A stretch of 21,931 bases of DNA from a virus, in IMG/VR virus record IMGVR_UViG_3300034374_011126, positions 1 through 21,931 of that record; one strand, written 5' to 3'. How positions within the stretch are numbered: position 1 is the first letter of the stretch; each line of letters opens with the position of its first letter. Positions 1-7,153 of the stretch are shown piece after piece. The position numbers and the translations under genes were made by a program. A model generated the notes under the pieces. The model saw only the letters and a program-made list of their open reading frames with translations, was not told the DNA's origin and made no database searches.

Positions 1-57
1 GGTGTAGTTACCAGGATAAATCTTGGCAACTTGGAGCTGGTTAGAGTTGATTGCCAT
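1..57 (-). CDS. Start of the gene downstream of the major capsid gene (partial)
   Basis: Only the first 19 codons lie in the window, beginning MAINSNQLQV and running off the left edge. The ATG at 57-55 follows an excellent ribosome binding site (AGGAGG at 67-72, 9 nt upstream) that overlaps the capsid stop codon, so the two genes are translated from one message. Position after the capsid gene suggests a head-completion or tail protein, but 19 residues are too few to name it. Confidence 0.7.
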   Translation of the reverse strand, partial: MAINSNQLQVAKIYPGNYT

Positions 58-66
58 CGTTAGTTA

Positions 67-72
67 CCTCCT
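67..72 (-). promoter_or_regulatory. Strong Shine-Dalgarno of the gene after capsid
   Basis: On the minus strand AGGAGG sits 9 nt before the ATG at 57 and overlaps the TGA of the capsid gene. It is the best ribosome binding site in the window, where most starts have weak or no SD, which suggests high expression of this late gene. Confidence 0.75.
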
Positions 73-1187
73 CAAGCGTTAAAGGAGTAAGCCACGGTGG
101 CGAAGTCAGCGTTCAGAAGTTCGAAACCTGCGTACAGGCTCCAAATCATCATGATAAAACGGCTGAAATCGTCATTGTTGTTCAACAGCACCTGAGCGTT
201 GTTGCCGCCGATACCGACGCCCACGCTCTGAGGACCGAAGAACATACCAATTGCGCTCTCATAAGTAGCGGCGGTACCACCGATGGTGGCACTCTGGCTC
301 TGAGAAGGCATGTTGGTCGATTCGAAGAAGCGAACGCCTTCGAACACGAAACCGGTGGGCATAATCGGCTCACCAGCCACGAAAGTGGCTTGCCCAAAAC
401 CCTGACCCATGTACAGCGCAGCGTTGGGCTGCATTGCCGACATGAGGGGGTTGATCTGACCGTTGCCAGGGTAACGAGCCACTTCACGGAAGTCGCTGTT
501 CTGACGCAGGTGCATCAGGAAGGTAGGATCGCAAACACAGCGATAGAAACCGTCCTGGTAGGTAGGAACGTTCCGCTTACGCATGGATTTCACCACGCGG
601 AGCAGGTCGTCCTTAACGTCGAACTTAGCTTGTTCGGCGTTGCTGTAGGTCAGGGAACCAACAGCGAGGTCGCCAGGGTAGTAGTAACCACCTTGGGTGT
701 CAGAAGACTGACCTTTAGAAACTGCTTTCAGGAGTTCATTGATGAACACCCGGTCACGCCAACGACGATAGTCGTCGAGCATGGTCAGCGAACCGATCGA
801 CTGGTGGAAAGCGGTAAGGTTACCGGTATCCAGCAGCAGACGCTGAGCGGTGATCAGGGTCTCGCGAGCAACCTTAAAGGTGCTGGGCTGAGTGGGATCA
901 CTCGGGTCAGCAGGACCGGTGTACTCGCGAAGAGTCACGAGCACTTTGTCCTTCACAACGTTGCGGCTGTTAGCAGTACCAATGGTCTGCTCAGCAGTAC
1001 GCTCGCGTGACTCTTTGCTTCCCGGATTGCCCCAGAACCTGTAGCGGTCTAACTGCACAGTCTGGCCTGGCTGCTTGCTGAAGTCATGAACGACCACAGG
1101 CTCTGCTGCCATCTCTACAACGTACGCAGGATGCGGACGGTAAAGTTCGGCGCCGAGAAGCTTCGGGAAATCATTATCGACAAACAC
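72..1187 (-). CDS. Major capsid protein (HK97 fold, N4 gp56-like)
   Basis: This 371-aa protein probably forms the icosahedral shell. The pattern resembles the N4 gp56 family of major capsid proteins. The N-terminal part has a basic RFWGNPGSKESRERTAEQ stretch (about 50-67) leading into a Thr/Val-rich strand region. The C-terminal half has CDPTFLMHLRQN (219-230), the FREVARYPG segment (233-241) and GVRFFESTNMP (284-294), typical of the P-domain and beta strands in that family. The length is normal. The start is GTG at 1187 with a GGAG box about 9 nt upstream; ATG at codon 26 is the only early alternative and would remove part of the N-arm. It lies downstream of portal and scaffold, as expected. 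The family call rests on pattern recognition, not on a search. Confidence 0.85.
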   Translation of the reverse strand: MFVDNDFPKLLGAELYRPHPAYVVEMAAEPVVVHDFSKQPGQTVQLDRYRFWGNPGSKESRERTAEQTIGTANSRNVVKDKVLVTLREYTGPADPSDPTQPSTFKVARETLITAQRLLLDTGNLTAFHQSIGSLTMLDDYRRWRDRVFINELLKAVSKGQSSDTQGGYYYPGDLAVGSLTYSNAEQAKFDVKDDLLRVVKSMRKRNVPTYQDGFYRCVCDPTFLMHLRQNSDFREVARYPGNGQINPLMSAMQPNAALYMGQGFGQATFVAGEPIMPTGFVFEGVRFFESTNMPSQSQSATIGGTAATYESAIGMFFGPQSVGVGIGGNNAQVLLNNNDDFSRFIMMIWSLYAGFELLNADFATVAYSFNA

Positions 1188-1241
1188 TGTCGATAGCTCC
1201 AGAAACTACAAAACAAGTTTAACCATAAATAACGACTAAAC

Positions 1242-1258
1242 TACGACAAAATGTCGCA
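1242..1258 (-). other. Small hairpin between the Tyr/Gly-rich gene and capsid
   Basis: On the minus strand TGCGACA, a TTT loop and TGTCGTA can form a 7-bp stem with one G-U pair. It lies in the 80-nt gap (1188-1267) just before the capsid ribosome binding site. No T-run follows, so it is not a convincing terminator; it could be an mRNA processing or stability element. I see no gene in this gap. Confidence 0.35.
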
Positions 1259-1267
1259 TTTTTAGCG

Positions 1268-2017
1268 TTAGGTTGATTTTTGATTGCTGCTATTAACAGA
1301 CGAACTAAAGGTGCGCACCAGATTACGTACGCTTTCAGAACCCTGGTAGTAAATAGAGCCGTAATTCGACACGTAACGAGACGCACCGCCACGATAAATG
1401 TATCTAAGAGTGCTGGACATCAGGCCAGGCGCCGTGGATCTTACGGTCTCTGTGTACGTCTTGCAGTAAACAGGAGGGTTATACACCCACTCTGCACGAT
1501 TAGACGTGCCCTGTGATCCCAGACTGTTCGTTAGAAGACCACCTTCGTAACGACCGTGAGTTACGCCGCCGCCAGTTTTACCTTGAGCAGCTGTATTTCC
1601 CTCAGGAGTGTTGTAAGGCGTGTAATTTTGATTGTCCGGAGCAGCACCGCCGAAGTAGGTGTACTTCCCAGCGTCCCGAACACCAAACTCCGGGCCAAGA
1701 GATGTCTGAATTTTAGCGTTAGCGATTGTTGTGACGCTTAACGGTCTGTAACCGTTGTAGACGCTTAAGACTCCGCTCGGATCGTAGTTATTTTCGGTGA
1801 AATCAGTCCAATAACCAGAGACGGCAGGGGGCACTGCTCGCCACGCGGTCGTTGAATACACCCCCGACGTGGCCGGACCGGCTGTAACAACACCCAAATC
1901 GGCCCCGACATCTAAAATTCCCGAGCTGAGGACGATATAGCCCTCAGAAACCGGTCCACTTTGAATTCGATGAGGCCCAGAATCGTATTTGTAGTTGGAA
2001 AGAGGGATATAAGCCAC
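1268..2017 (-). CDS. Unknown Tyr/Gly/Ser-rich protein, probable virion component
   Basis: This is a 249-aa protein of no family I recognise. It is rich in Tyr, Gly, Ser, Thr and Asn, with many alternating short hydrophobic stretches (for example GYIVLSSGILDVGADLGVV at about 26-44), suggesting an all-beta fold. It has no signal peptide or membrane segment. It lies between the scaffold-terminator unit and the capsid gene, where some phages carry a head decoration or head-fibre protein; that role is inferred from position and composition. The start is GTG at 2017. There is no SD, and no other early start codon keeps the N-terminus. Confidence 0.7.
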   Translation of the reverse strand: MAYIPLSNYKYDSGPHRIQSGPVSEGYIVLSSGILDVGADLGVVTAGPATSGVYSTTAWRAVPPAVSGYWTDFTENNYDPSGVLSVYNGYRPLSVTTIANAKIQTSLGPEFGVRDAGKYTYFGGAAPDNQNYTPYNTPEGNTAAQGKTGGGVTHGRYEGGLLTNSLGSQGTSNRAEWVYNPPVYCKTYTETVRSTAPGLMSSTLRYIYRGGASRYVSNYGSIYYQGSESVRNLVRTFSSSVNSSNQKST

Positions 2018-2018
2018 T

Positions 2019-2026
2019 TATTTATA
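2019..2026 (-). promoter_or_regulatory. TATAAATA box before the Tyr/Gly-rich gene
   Basis: The minus strand reads TATAAATA, identical to the T4-type late promoter core, one base before the GTG at 2017. Such a promoter would normally start transcripts 10 or more nt downstream, inside this gene, so it would fit a start further in or be coincidental. The window shows no T4-type late sigma factor. Confidence 0.25.
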
Positions 2027-2048
2027 CCAACTACACTAATTTTAACCT

Positions 2049-2216
2049 TTACTGAGGCTCAGAAGGTGCAATTTGGCTATTTAAAGTCTGGATATCGCTG
2101 CTGATCAGCTCCATATCGCGCTCATAGGCAGATTTAAGCTCAGCAAGCTCTTTTTTAAGCGCTTCAACCTCGGTAGCGGGGGAAACGCGCTTGCGGCGAC
2201 CGATTGGATTAGCCAT
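2049..2216 (-). CDS. Small coiled-coil protein
   Basis: A 55-aa protein starting MANPIGRRKRVSP. It has a basic head (residues 7-10) followed by a heptad-like helix (about 15-48) rich in Glu, Lys, Leu and Ala, and a polar tail. A coiled coil is likely; function is unknown. I chose the ATG at 2216 over an upstream TTG because it begins one base after the stop of the preceding gene, as expected for coupled genes. Confidence 0.65.
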   Translation of the reverse strand: MANPIGRRKRVSPATEVEALKKELAELKSAYERDMELISSDIQTLNSQIAPSEPQ

Positions 2217-2217
2217 T

Positions 2218-2391
2218 TCAGCTCTTTTTCTTACGTTCAATATACTCGGAAGCTTTATTCTTCGCCTTTACCCGTTCAGGTAGACCACCCTTCGTTTTTT
2301 CCTCGTATTCTTTCACCTTGTCCTTCGATATTTCACCACGCTCCTGCATTGCGTAAAATTTGCGCCTTTGGGCCTCTGATTTGAAGGGCAC
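2218..2391 (-). CDS. Small charged phage protein (MPFKSEAQRR type)
   Basis: A 57-aa basic protein beginning MPFKSEAQRRKFYAM, followed by GEISKDKVKEYEEKT and a LPERV motif. Short proteins with this opening and the xLPERV end recur in phages, including cyanophages as I recall, with no assigned role. The start is GTG at 2391, chosen because the conserved opening motif would be lost from the ATG at codon 15. There is no clear SD. It is the first gene after the terminator at 2437-2462, so it should need its own promoter or readthrough. Confidence 0.7.
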   Translation of the reverse strand: MPFKSEAQRRKFYAMQERGEISKDKVKEYEEKTKGGLPERVKAKNKASEYIERKKKS

Positions 2392-2436
2392 CGGTAGCTA
2401 AGCGGATACAGTAATAGTAACTAAATCCAAAGCAAT

Positions 2437-2462
2437 AAAAAACCCCGCCGTTTCCGGCGAGG
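2437..2462 (-). terminator. Rho-independent terminator after the scaffold gene
   Basis: On the minus strand an 8-bp GC-rich stem (CCTCGCCG with CGGCGGGG, one G-U pair) with a GAAA tetraloop is followed directly by six T. It lies 26 nt past the scaffold stop. It is the clearest terminator in the window and separates the portal-scaffold message from the small-gene-capsid message. Confidence 0.9.
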
Positions 2463-2487
2463 TCGTCCCCATCCTTATGAGTTTAGC

Positions 2488-3399
2488 TCAAGCGTTGTCC
2501 AGGAACAACAGCTTGGAGCGGAAAGCTTCGGGGCTCATCTGAGACAGATAGCGCCAAGCGTTCTCAGGGTTTTGGTTCATCACTTGACCAAAGCTCTCCC
2601 ATTGAACATCAGCGTTAGCGGAAGGAGCGCCAGCGGTAGCGGAGGCGGGCACAGCAGGAACTTGATCGTACTGAGGACGATATTCCTGGGTGGGTTGTTG
2701 TTCGTCTACAGGATACACTTCAGTAAAGAAACGGTTGGTGTAATCGGCGAGGTGATCGGGATCGGTCAGGATGGTTTCCATGGCCATGCCCCGGTTAGCC
2801 ACTTCTTCCAGAACTTGATGCTGCTGAATCAGAGCATCTTCCAGCGTGGTGGCGTACTGGTTGAGAATACCAGGAGCCTCGATGCCGAAGTGATTAACGA
2901 CGGCGGTTGTTTCTTGACTTAGGCTTGGCGTTTGCTGCGCCGTAGAAGTCGGATAAGAAGTTTGGGTCGTAGACTCGTTGCTGTACGAGGTCGGCTGAGC
3001 CGTAGGGGCTTGGTAAGCCCACGGTTGGACCTGTGAAAGCTGACTGAGTTGTTGAATATCCGCCGCCGTCAGTTGGGGTTGTGCTGACGATGCTGTCTGG
3101 CTGGGGGACGGGGAGAGCCGGGACACTATACGGTCCAGGCTGCCCAGCGCTGCTTCCCACGGATTCGACGGGGAGGAGGCTGACGGATACTGGTTGGACT
3201 GGTTGTTGGTAGAAGGGGCCGTAGCCTGTTGTGCCTGCGACGGCACTTGGGGCATAACTGCCGAAGGTACCGCCTGGGTACTGGCTACCCATTGCGGGTA
3301 AGCGGTTGAGCCCTGGTCCACCGCCGGGGCCGCCGCCTGAGGGGCTGCTACCGCCGGGGATACCGGGCTCGGGATCGAAGCTGGGATCTGCTGGCTCAT
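2488..3399 (-). CDS. Probable scaffold / capsid assembly protein, N-terminus overlapping the portal gene
   Basis: A 303-aa protein. Residues 1-168 are Pro/Gln/Ser/Ala-rich and low in complexity, with one helix-like patch (NPWEAALGSLDRIVSRLS at about 79-96). Residues 170-303 are helical and acidic, with EDALIQQHQVLEEVANRG and a C-terminal YLSQMSPEAFRSKLLFLDNA. Position between portal and capsid, acidic helical character and lack of a catalytic motif suggest an internal scaffold; this is inference. The first 506 nt are also read as the portal tail in another frame. The ATG at 3399 has only a weak GGG upstream; ATG at codon 49 (3255) is an alternative but would still leave about 360 nt of overlap. 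Confidence 0.75.
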   Translation of the reverse strand: MSQQIPASIPSPVSPAVAAPQAAAPAVDQGSTAYPQWVASTQAVPSAVMPQVPSQAQQATAPSTNNQSNQYPSASSPSNPWEAALGSLDRIVSRLSPSPSQTASSAQPQLTAADIQQLSQLSQVQPWAYQAPTAQPTSYSNESTTQTSYPTSTAQQTPSLSQETTAVVNHFGIEAPGILNQYATTLEDALIQQHQVLEEVANRGMAMETILTDPDHLADYTNRFFTEVYPVDEQQPTQEYRPQYDQVPAVPASATAGAPSANADVQWESFGQVMNQNPENAWRYLSQMSPEAFRSKLLFLDNA

Positions 3400-5131
3400 A
3401 GCTGCCCGAGTAAGTCAGTTCTTGCGCGAGATGGTCAAACGTCCTATAAAGTAAGGGCGTTAAGTTTAGCCGTGGATCAGCCGCTAAGGGCTGATTAGGA
3501 GCTAAAGGATGCGGGGCTTGTAGCATCTGGTTCAATAGTAGCAAGAATTGCTGCATTGCGCCCTGCGTTTGTTGAATCATTCGGAAAGGGAAGCCCTTCA
3601 ACATCTCCGAACGTTCTAAATCGGTCTTATCGGGGAACAAATACTTCAGAGCTTCAACGCTATCAACGCCGAGCTCTTGTAAGTTACGAACCACGATTGA
3701 CTTTTGGTTGATGTCGTAAGCAGTGTCCTCATAAACATCCCCTTGGAATCGGTATGTTATTTCCCGATCTCCATCCGGAGGTAGGCCGAAAACACCGCGT
3801 GGGACCTTGTTATCAGCTAAAGCAGCTTGAATAGCAAGGTCGACATTTTCTTCGTATTTAGCGAATTTGTTCTGGTACTTAACGAGGGCTTCTTCGGTTT
3901 GTTCTTTGGGTTCTTTAGGTGGGGTTAAACCCACAACGGAGATAAAACTTTCGCGGAAAATCTGCTCCTGATGATAAATAATCATCTCTAACAGACGGCA
4001 GAAACCGTATGTCAGAAAACTCTTATTTTTACGAAGAGCAGTTGCTTGAGCACGGCCCATGAGACCTTTAATCTCAGTAGCAGTGGCTCCGGCGCTGATT
4101 GATATTTCGTCAACGCCGCCCAAGGCAGTTCTGATTTCCTCGCGGAGTAGAAGAGCATACCGATTCATATCCCCGTTAACGGGGTCGGGGGTCATGTAGC
4201 CCACGCGGTCGGAGGGCTCCACGTTCGCAATAATTCGCGGAACGCGCAGACCACCAAGGCTGGACTGCGAGCCGAAAGGCTCAGATACACGAGTGGAGGG
4301 GGAATCAATCCCAGCAAAACCACTTTGACTGCTAATCGTCGGACGGAACGAACGATCTGCATCCGAAGCTTCGACCAGATCGCTACGGGGACGAGAGCTG
4401 ATGAGCGTGGGATTCCCAAAGAACTCGATGTTCTTCGAGATGTTCTGCATCATCTGATCATGCAGAACAATTTGCTGCATAAAAGGCTCAAACTCACCCT
4501 CGCCCTCAGTTCCGCTGGCATTCGGTTTGTTGAGGACTTCAACAGCTGGAATAAAACCGAGTGTGTTATCTCGGCTATTTTTAGGTGTGATTAAAGAGCC
4601 CGGTTCGAGGTCAAAACTCAGCTCACTATTAGCTTCATACTCTGTAATCTTTTCGCTGGTAATCGAGATTCGTACATAACGTTTATTCTGGCCTTGAGTT
4701 TCCGCAGGCAGACCAATAGCACTGTTACGAATCTTATAACTATAGATAATGACGACTTCTTCGATTTCGCCGTTTACGTCGTGGTAAACGCGGTACTGGT
4801 TTTTGTTGAAAAAGTAAATTTGGTACTTAAGTTTTGGGTCAGGGCGAAAGTAAAAAAGCCCACAGCCGTCGATTAAAAAGTTACGGATAATCGCTGGAAA
4901 ACGAATATCTAGTTTATTTAGTTGAATTAAATCGCTTAAAAATTTTGTACGTGCTTTATAAGTATCTTGCTCACAATAGAAAAACAGTCCTTTTTTAATC
5001 ATAAGCAGCGTCATTTGCTGCAGATGACTAAGGACAACCATAGTCGCAGATTGTTTGCTGCGGTCCTGTGTTCTAGAAGCCTCTAGAATTTCATTAAACC
5101 GCTGCCGTACGCTCAGGTTGTCCGCAGACAT
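2894..5131 (-). CDS. Portal protein (SPP1 gp6-like) with long Pro/Gly-rich tail
   Basis: A 745-aa protein expected to form the dodecameric DNA gate at the capsid vertex. The body (about 1-575) is mixed helix and strand. It contains an N-terminal helix rich in Gln and Met, a central strand region, and a helical stem region with REEIRTALGGVDEISISAGATATEIKG, typical of SPP1 gp6-like portals. A Gly/Pro/Ser-rich tail follows from about residue 578, ending in a basic AKPKSRNNRRR. The tail is unusual and is dual-coded with the scaffold-like gene. An AAGGG box lies about 9 nt before the ATG at 5131. It follows the small basic gene at 5150-5320 and precedes the scaffold. Confidence 0.87.
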   Translation of the reverse strand: MSADNLSVRQRFNEILEASRTQDRSKQSATMVVLSHLQQMTLLMIKKGLFFYCEQDTYKARTKFLSDLIQLNKLDIRFPAIIRNFLIDGCGLFYFRPDPKLKYQIYFFNKNQYRVYHDVNGEIEEVVIIYSYKIRNSAIGLPAETQGQNKRYVRISITSEKITEYEANSELSFDLEPGSLITPKNSRDNTLGFIPAVEVLNKPNASGTEGEGEFEPFMQQIVLHDQMMQNISKNIEFFGNPTLISSRPRSDLVEASDADRSFRPTISSQSGFAGIDSPSTRVSEPFGSQSSLGGLRVPRIIANVEPSDRVGYMTPDPVNGDMNRYALLLREEIRTALGGVDEISISAGATATEIKGLMGRAQATALRKNKSFLTYGFCRLLEMIIYHQEQIFRESFISVVGLTPPKEPKEQTEEALVKYQNKFAKYEENVDLAIQAALADNKVPRGVFGLPPDGDREITYRFQGDVYEDTAYDINQKSIVVRNLQELGVDSVEALKYLFPDKTDLERSEMLKGFPFRMIQQTQGAMQQFLLLLNQMLQAPHPLAPNQPLAADPRLNLTPLLYRTFDHLAQELTYSGSYEPADPSFDPEPGIPGGSSPSGGGPGGGPGLNRLPAMGSQYPGGTFGSYAPSAVAGTTGYGPFYQQPVQPVSVSLLPVESVGSSAGQPGPYSVPALPVPQPDSIVSTTPTDGGGYSTTQSAFTGPTVGLPSPYGSADLVQQRVYDPNFLSDFYGAANAKPKSRNNRRR

Positions 5132-5149
5132 CGAGGTTATCCCTTAAGA

Positions 5150-5320
5150 TCAGCGAGCGTTTGCTTCGCGCTCTTTAGTACGCATCATACGAGCTTTCCG
5201 TGATTTACGGACAGCTTCGCGACGATTCTCATTACGGTCAGAACCACCTTCGTTACCGCTGCCATCGCCCTGATTACCGGCGAAAGGCTTTTTGATTTGC
5301 TCAGTCATAAAGTCAGCCAT
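5150..5320 (-). CDS. Small basic protein upstream of portal
   Basis: A 56-aa protein starting MADFMTEQIKKPF, with a Gly/Asn/Ser linker (about 15-32) and a strongly basic C-terminal half rich in Arg and Lys. It could bind nucleic acid or a partner in the head, but no family is recognised. Its ATG overlaps the stop of the glycosyltransferase upstream by 8 nt (ATGGCTGA arrangement), and the same arrangement occurs at 6500-6507. A second ATG four codons in is possible. It ends 18 nt before the portal start. Confidence 0.7.
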   Translation of the reverse strand: MADFMTEQIKKPFAGNQGDGSGNEGGSDRNENRREAVRKSRKARMMRTKEREANAR

Positions 5321-6161
5321 TAGGAAGCAAATAATTTTTGACTCTCTCTATTTTAAACAGTTCATCAGGCAAAAGCTCATGTGGATACGGCTCCAACACA
5401 TGATCTTTGCGACCTAGAGGATCAGTGCCTCCGGCTTCAGCCTTATAGGCGTCAAGATAATCAAGCATATCTTGACTGTAAGCAGGAGCGTGTGCGTTAG
5501 GGATATCGTCGTAACAATGAGAGAACGATGTGAGTTTACGCTTCATGCGGGATGGATCTCCCATCCAAGAAAAATGCCACCCGGCGTCACAGTTGCCTAC
5601 AACAACGTCATTAGGGTTACGGCGTATCTCCGATAAAGTCTGATCCAGATGCTCGTGGAGAACAACGGTACCGCACGTCCAGTTAGTAGGAGGTTTCGAC
5701 ACGTCACGATCTGGATCTACAACACGTAAGTCCGCCCTCCCGTAGAACATAGGCATAGACAGTCGAACACAACGAGAAGGATCTGCTTTAGCAAGATCAA
5801 CAGCTTCTAAAAGTGCTTCGGGTTTAGGGATCTCGTCTACGTCGCTAAAGAAAAACGCAGAATCTGGAGGAGTCATCCTCATACCCACAGCGAGTGCGTC
5901 CCTCTGGGAGTACTCACGGACCCAGGGATTCGGAGCGATATCCGGCGGAGGCAGCTCAACATGAAGCACCTGAATTTTTTCCTCAGGCAATCCAAGTTTT
6001 CTAATTGTCTCTACGCAAGTAAATTCTTTTTTATCGCCTTTAAAAGTACGATCTGCGTCTGTAATGATAAAACCGTCTACAATATCTTTAAGCATATTGA
6101 CGCGGAGCTCTAGGAGCTCCTTTTCGTCAAAATAGAGGAAACAGTCGAATAGCACTGCCAA
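5313..6161 (-). CDS. GT17-like glycosyltransferase
   Basis: A 282-aa protein resembling glycosyltransferase family 17, which includes beta-1,4-mannosyl-glycoprotein N-acetylglucosaminyltransferase. Visible hallmarks are the N-terminal VLFDCFLYFDEKELLELR (3-20), the DGFIITDADRTFKG segment (29-42), a DVDE metal-binding motif (107-110) inside FFFSDVDEIP, and GWHFSWMG (194-201). These cover the usual GT17 core, so the enzyme looks complete. Donor and acceptor cannot be read from the sequence. It sits between small virion-region genes and the portal unit. The start is either TTG at 6161 or GTG at 6155; neither has an SD. A TATACTGTCAG element lies just upstream. Confidence 0.82.
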   Translation of the reverse strand: MAVLFDCFLYFDEKELLELRVNMLKDIVDGFIITDADRTFKGDKKEFTCVETIRKLGLPEEKIQVLHVELPPPDIAPNPWVREYSQRDALAVGMRMTPPDSAFFFSDVDEIPKPEALLEAVDLAKADPSRCVRLSMPMFYGRADLRVVDPDRDVSKPPTNWTCGTVVLHEHLDQTLSEIRRNPNDVVVGNCDAGWHFSWMGDPSRMKRKLTSFSHCYDDIPNAHAPAYSQDMLDYLDAYKAEAGGTDPLGRKDHVLEPYPHELLPDELFKIERVKNYLLPNG

Positions 6162-6163
6162 CT

Positions 6164-6180
6164 AAGAAGCTGACAGTATA
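6164..6180 (-). promoter_or_regulatory. TATACTGTCAG element, probable promoter of the GT17 gene
   Basis: The minus strand reads TATACTGTCAGCTTCTT immediately before the GT17 start and right after the stop of the preceding gene. TATACT is a good -10 hexamer, though no clear -35 is seen. Thirteen of fifteen bases (TACTGTCAGCTTCTT) match the block at 10210-10224 before the terminase start, at the same distance from the start codon. Confidence 0.45.
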
Positions 6181-6507
6181 TTAACCCATACTCTGATCAG
6201 GAGCACCGTTGCCGGCGCGAACAGCAACCTGTTCCTGAACCCGGCGGTTAGCACGTGTTTTTTGCATTAGCTCCCGTTTCATATCCTCAGTAGGATCTCC
6301 CGTAGGGCTAAACTCATCCTCAAACACACCGTAAGGTGCGTTCATAGGGGGCACCGGGGAGTTATAAGCTTGATCTTCAAGCTGACTAGAGTATCCGTCA
6401 ATTCGCATACCAGCTCTCTGAGCTTTTATCTGACGCTGCGAAGCTAATTCTTGAGCATTAAAAGCTCGGGTAAATAAGTCACCAGCTTCGAGAAACGGAT
6501 CAGCCAT
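6181..6507 (-). CDS. Unknown 108-aa protein
   Basis: A soluble protein starting MADPFLEAGDLFTRAF. The N-terminal third is helical and Gln/Ala/Arg-rich, the middle is Pro-rich (PVPPMNAPYG at 51-60), and the C-terminal part is charged. No family is recognised. The ATG at 6507 overlaps the previous stop by 8 nt. An upstream start at 6579 would add 24 residues read through the neighbouring gene and is less likely. Confidence 0.65.
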   Translation of the reverse strand: MADPFLEAGDLFTRAFNAQELASQRQIKAQRAGMRIDGYSSQLEDQAYNSPVPPMNAPYGVFEDEFSPTGDPTEDMKRELMQKTRANRRVQEQVAVRAGNGAPDQSMG

Positions 6508-6730
6508 TTTTTGAAGACTTTCTTCTAATGTACTCGGAAGCGCGACGACGTGCTTCGCGTGCTTTAGCTGTATTAGCAACCTGCGTATTTACAGGTTTAT
6601 TGCCAGCCGTAGCGCGTTTCTTCTTTTCGTCCGTCTTACGACGTTCCTCAGGACTAAGTGATGCCCACGCTGCACGTGGTAGGTACCGCTCAGTCCGTCC
6701 TTTTTCGCGTGCAAGATCAGCCAAGGCCAC
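6500..6730 (-). CDS. Small highly basic protein
   Basis: A 76-aa protein starting with GTG at 6730 (or TTG at 6724, giving a TTGGCTGA overlap like the neighbouring ATGGCTGA ones). It is rich in Lys, Arg and Ala, with LSPEERRKTDEKKKRA (25-40) and a C-terminal REARRRASEYIRRKSSKNG. A nucleic-acid-binding or head-packaged role is possible but unproven. It overlaps both neighbours, as in a tightly packed phage operon. Confidence 0.6.
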   Translation of the reverse strand: MALADLAREKGRTERYLPRAAWASLSPEERRKTDEKKKRATAGNKPVNTQVANTAKAREARRRASEYIRRKSSKNG

Positions 6731-6920
6731 CCATCATTGCTTTAGCTGCTGCCGCTCTAGCAAGCATTTCGTTCTTAAGAGGGTTAACTAAACCCTGAGC
6801 AATCGCATCGGACTTTGAAGAGCTTTTAATCGCTTTAATCAAATCGTCAGCGTCCCCTAGAACTCGTTCCCGAAAAGTTGAGCCTCCGGCTAGGTAGTTA
6901 ATGAGGTCTTGAGTTTCCAT
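6717..6920 (-). CDS. Unknown 67-aa helical protein
   Basis: A helical protein starting METQDLINYL, Ala-rich toward its C-terminus and ending AKAMMGGLG. No family is recognised. The ATG at 6920 comes 2 nt after the preceding stop. It belongs to the same run of small genes between terminase and portal. Confidence 0.6.
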   Translation of the reverse strand: METQDLINYLAGGSTFRERVLGDADDLIKAIKSSSKSDAIAQGLVNPLKNEMLARAAAAKAMMGGLG

Positions 6921-6922
6921 AA

Positions 6923-7153
6923 TCAGTCTTTTTTAGACTTTTCGTACTCTTCGCGTGTCTGCCAGTCTTCTTTAGACCAACGACTTAAACGGTTGCTAGA
7001 GGATTTTTTACCTGCGTAAGTACCGCCCGCCTCTTTATAGTACTTGGTCGCAAGCTGCATCGCTCGCGCAGAATGTCCGCCTAATTTCTTACGGGCTTTA
7101 GCTTTCGCTGCAGCCCACTTTGCAGGATCTTTTTTCTTAGCTACTTCAGTCAT
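6923..7153 (-). CDS. DUF5872-like small basic protein
   Basis: A 76-aa Lys/Ala-rich protein. It shows KKDPAKWAAAKAKARKK (7-23), SARAMQLATKYYKEAGGTY (28-46), then RWSKEDWQTREEYEKSKK. The KMQLAxKxYKxxGGxY and WSKxxWxT pattern matches DUF5872 as I remember it, a domain of phages and large viruses with unknown role. The ATG shares one base with the stop of the gene before it (TAATG). Confidence 0.7.
   Translation of the reverse strand: MTEVAKKKDPAKWAAAKAKARKKLGGHSARAMQLATKYYKEAGGTYAGKKSSSNRLSRWSKEDWQTREEYEKSKKD

Noticed and set aside
51-1010. 319-codon open frame on the plus strand antisense to the capsid gene
   Set aside because: It is a shadow of the capsid gene: composition rich in His, Thr and Val, no recognisable motif and no SD, while the opposite frame matches a capsid protein.
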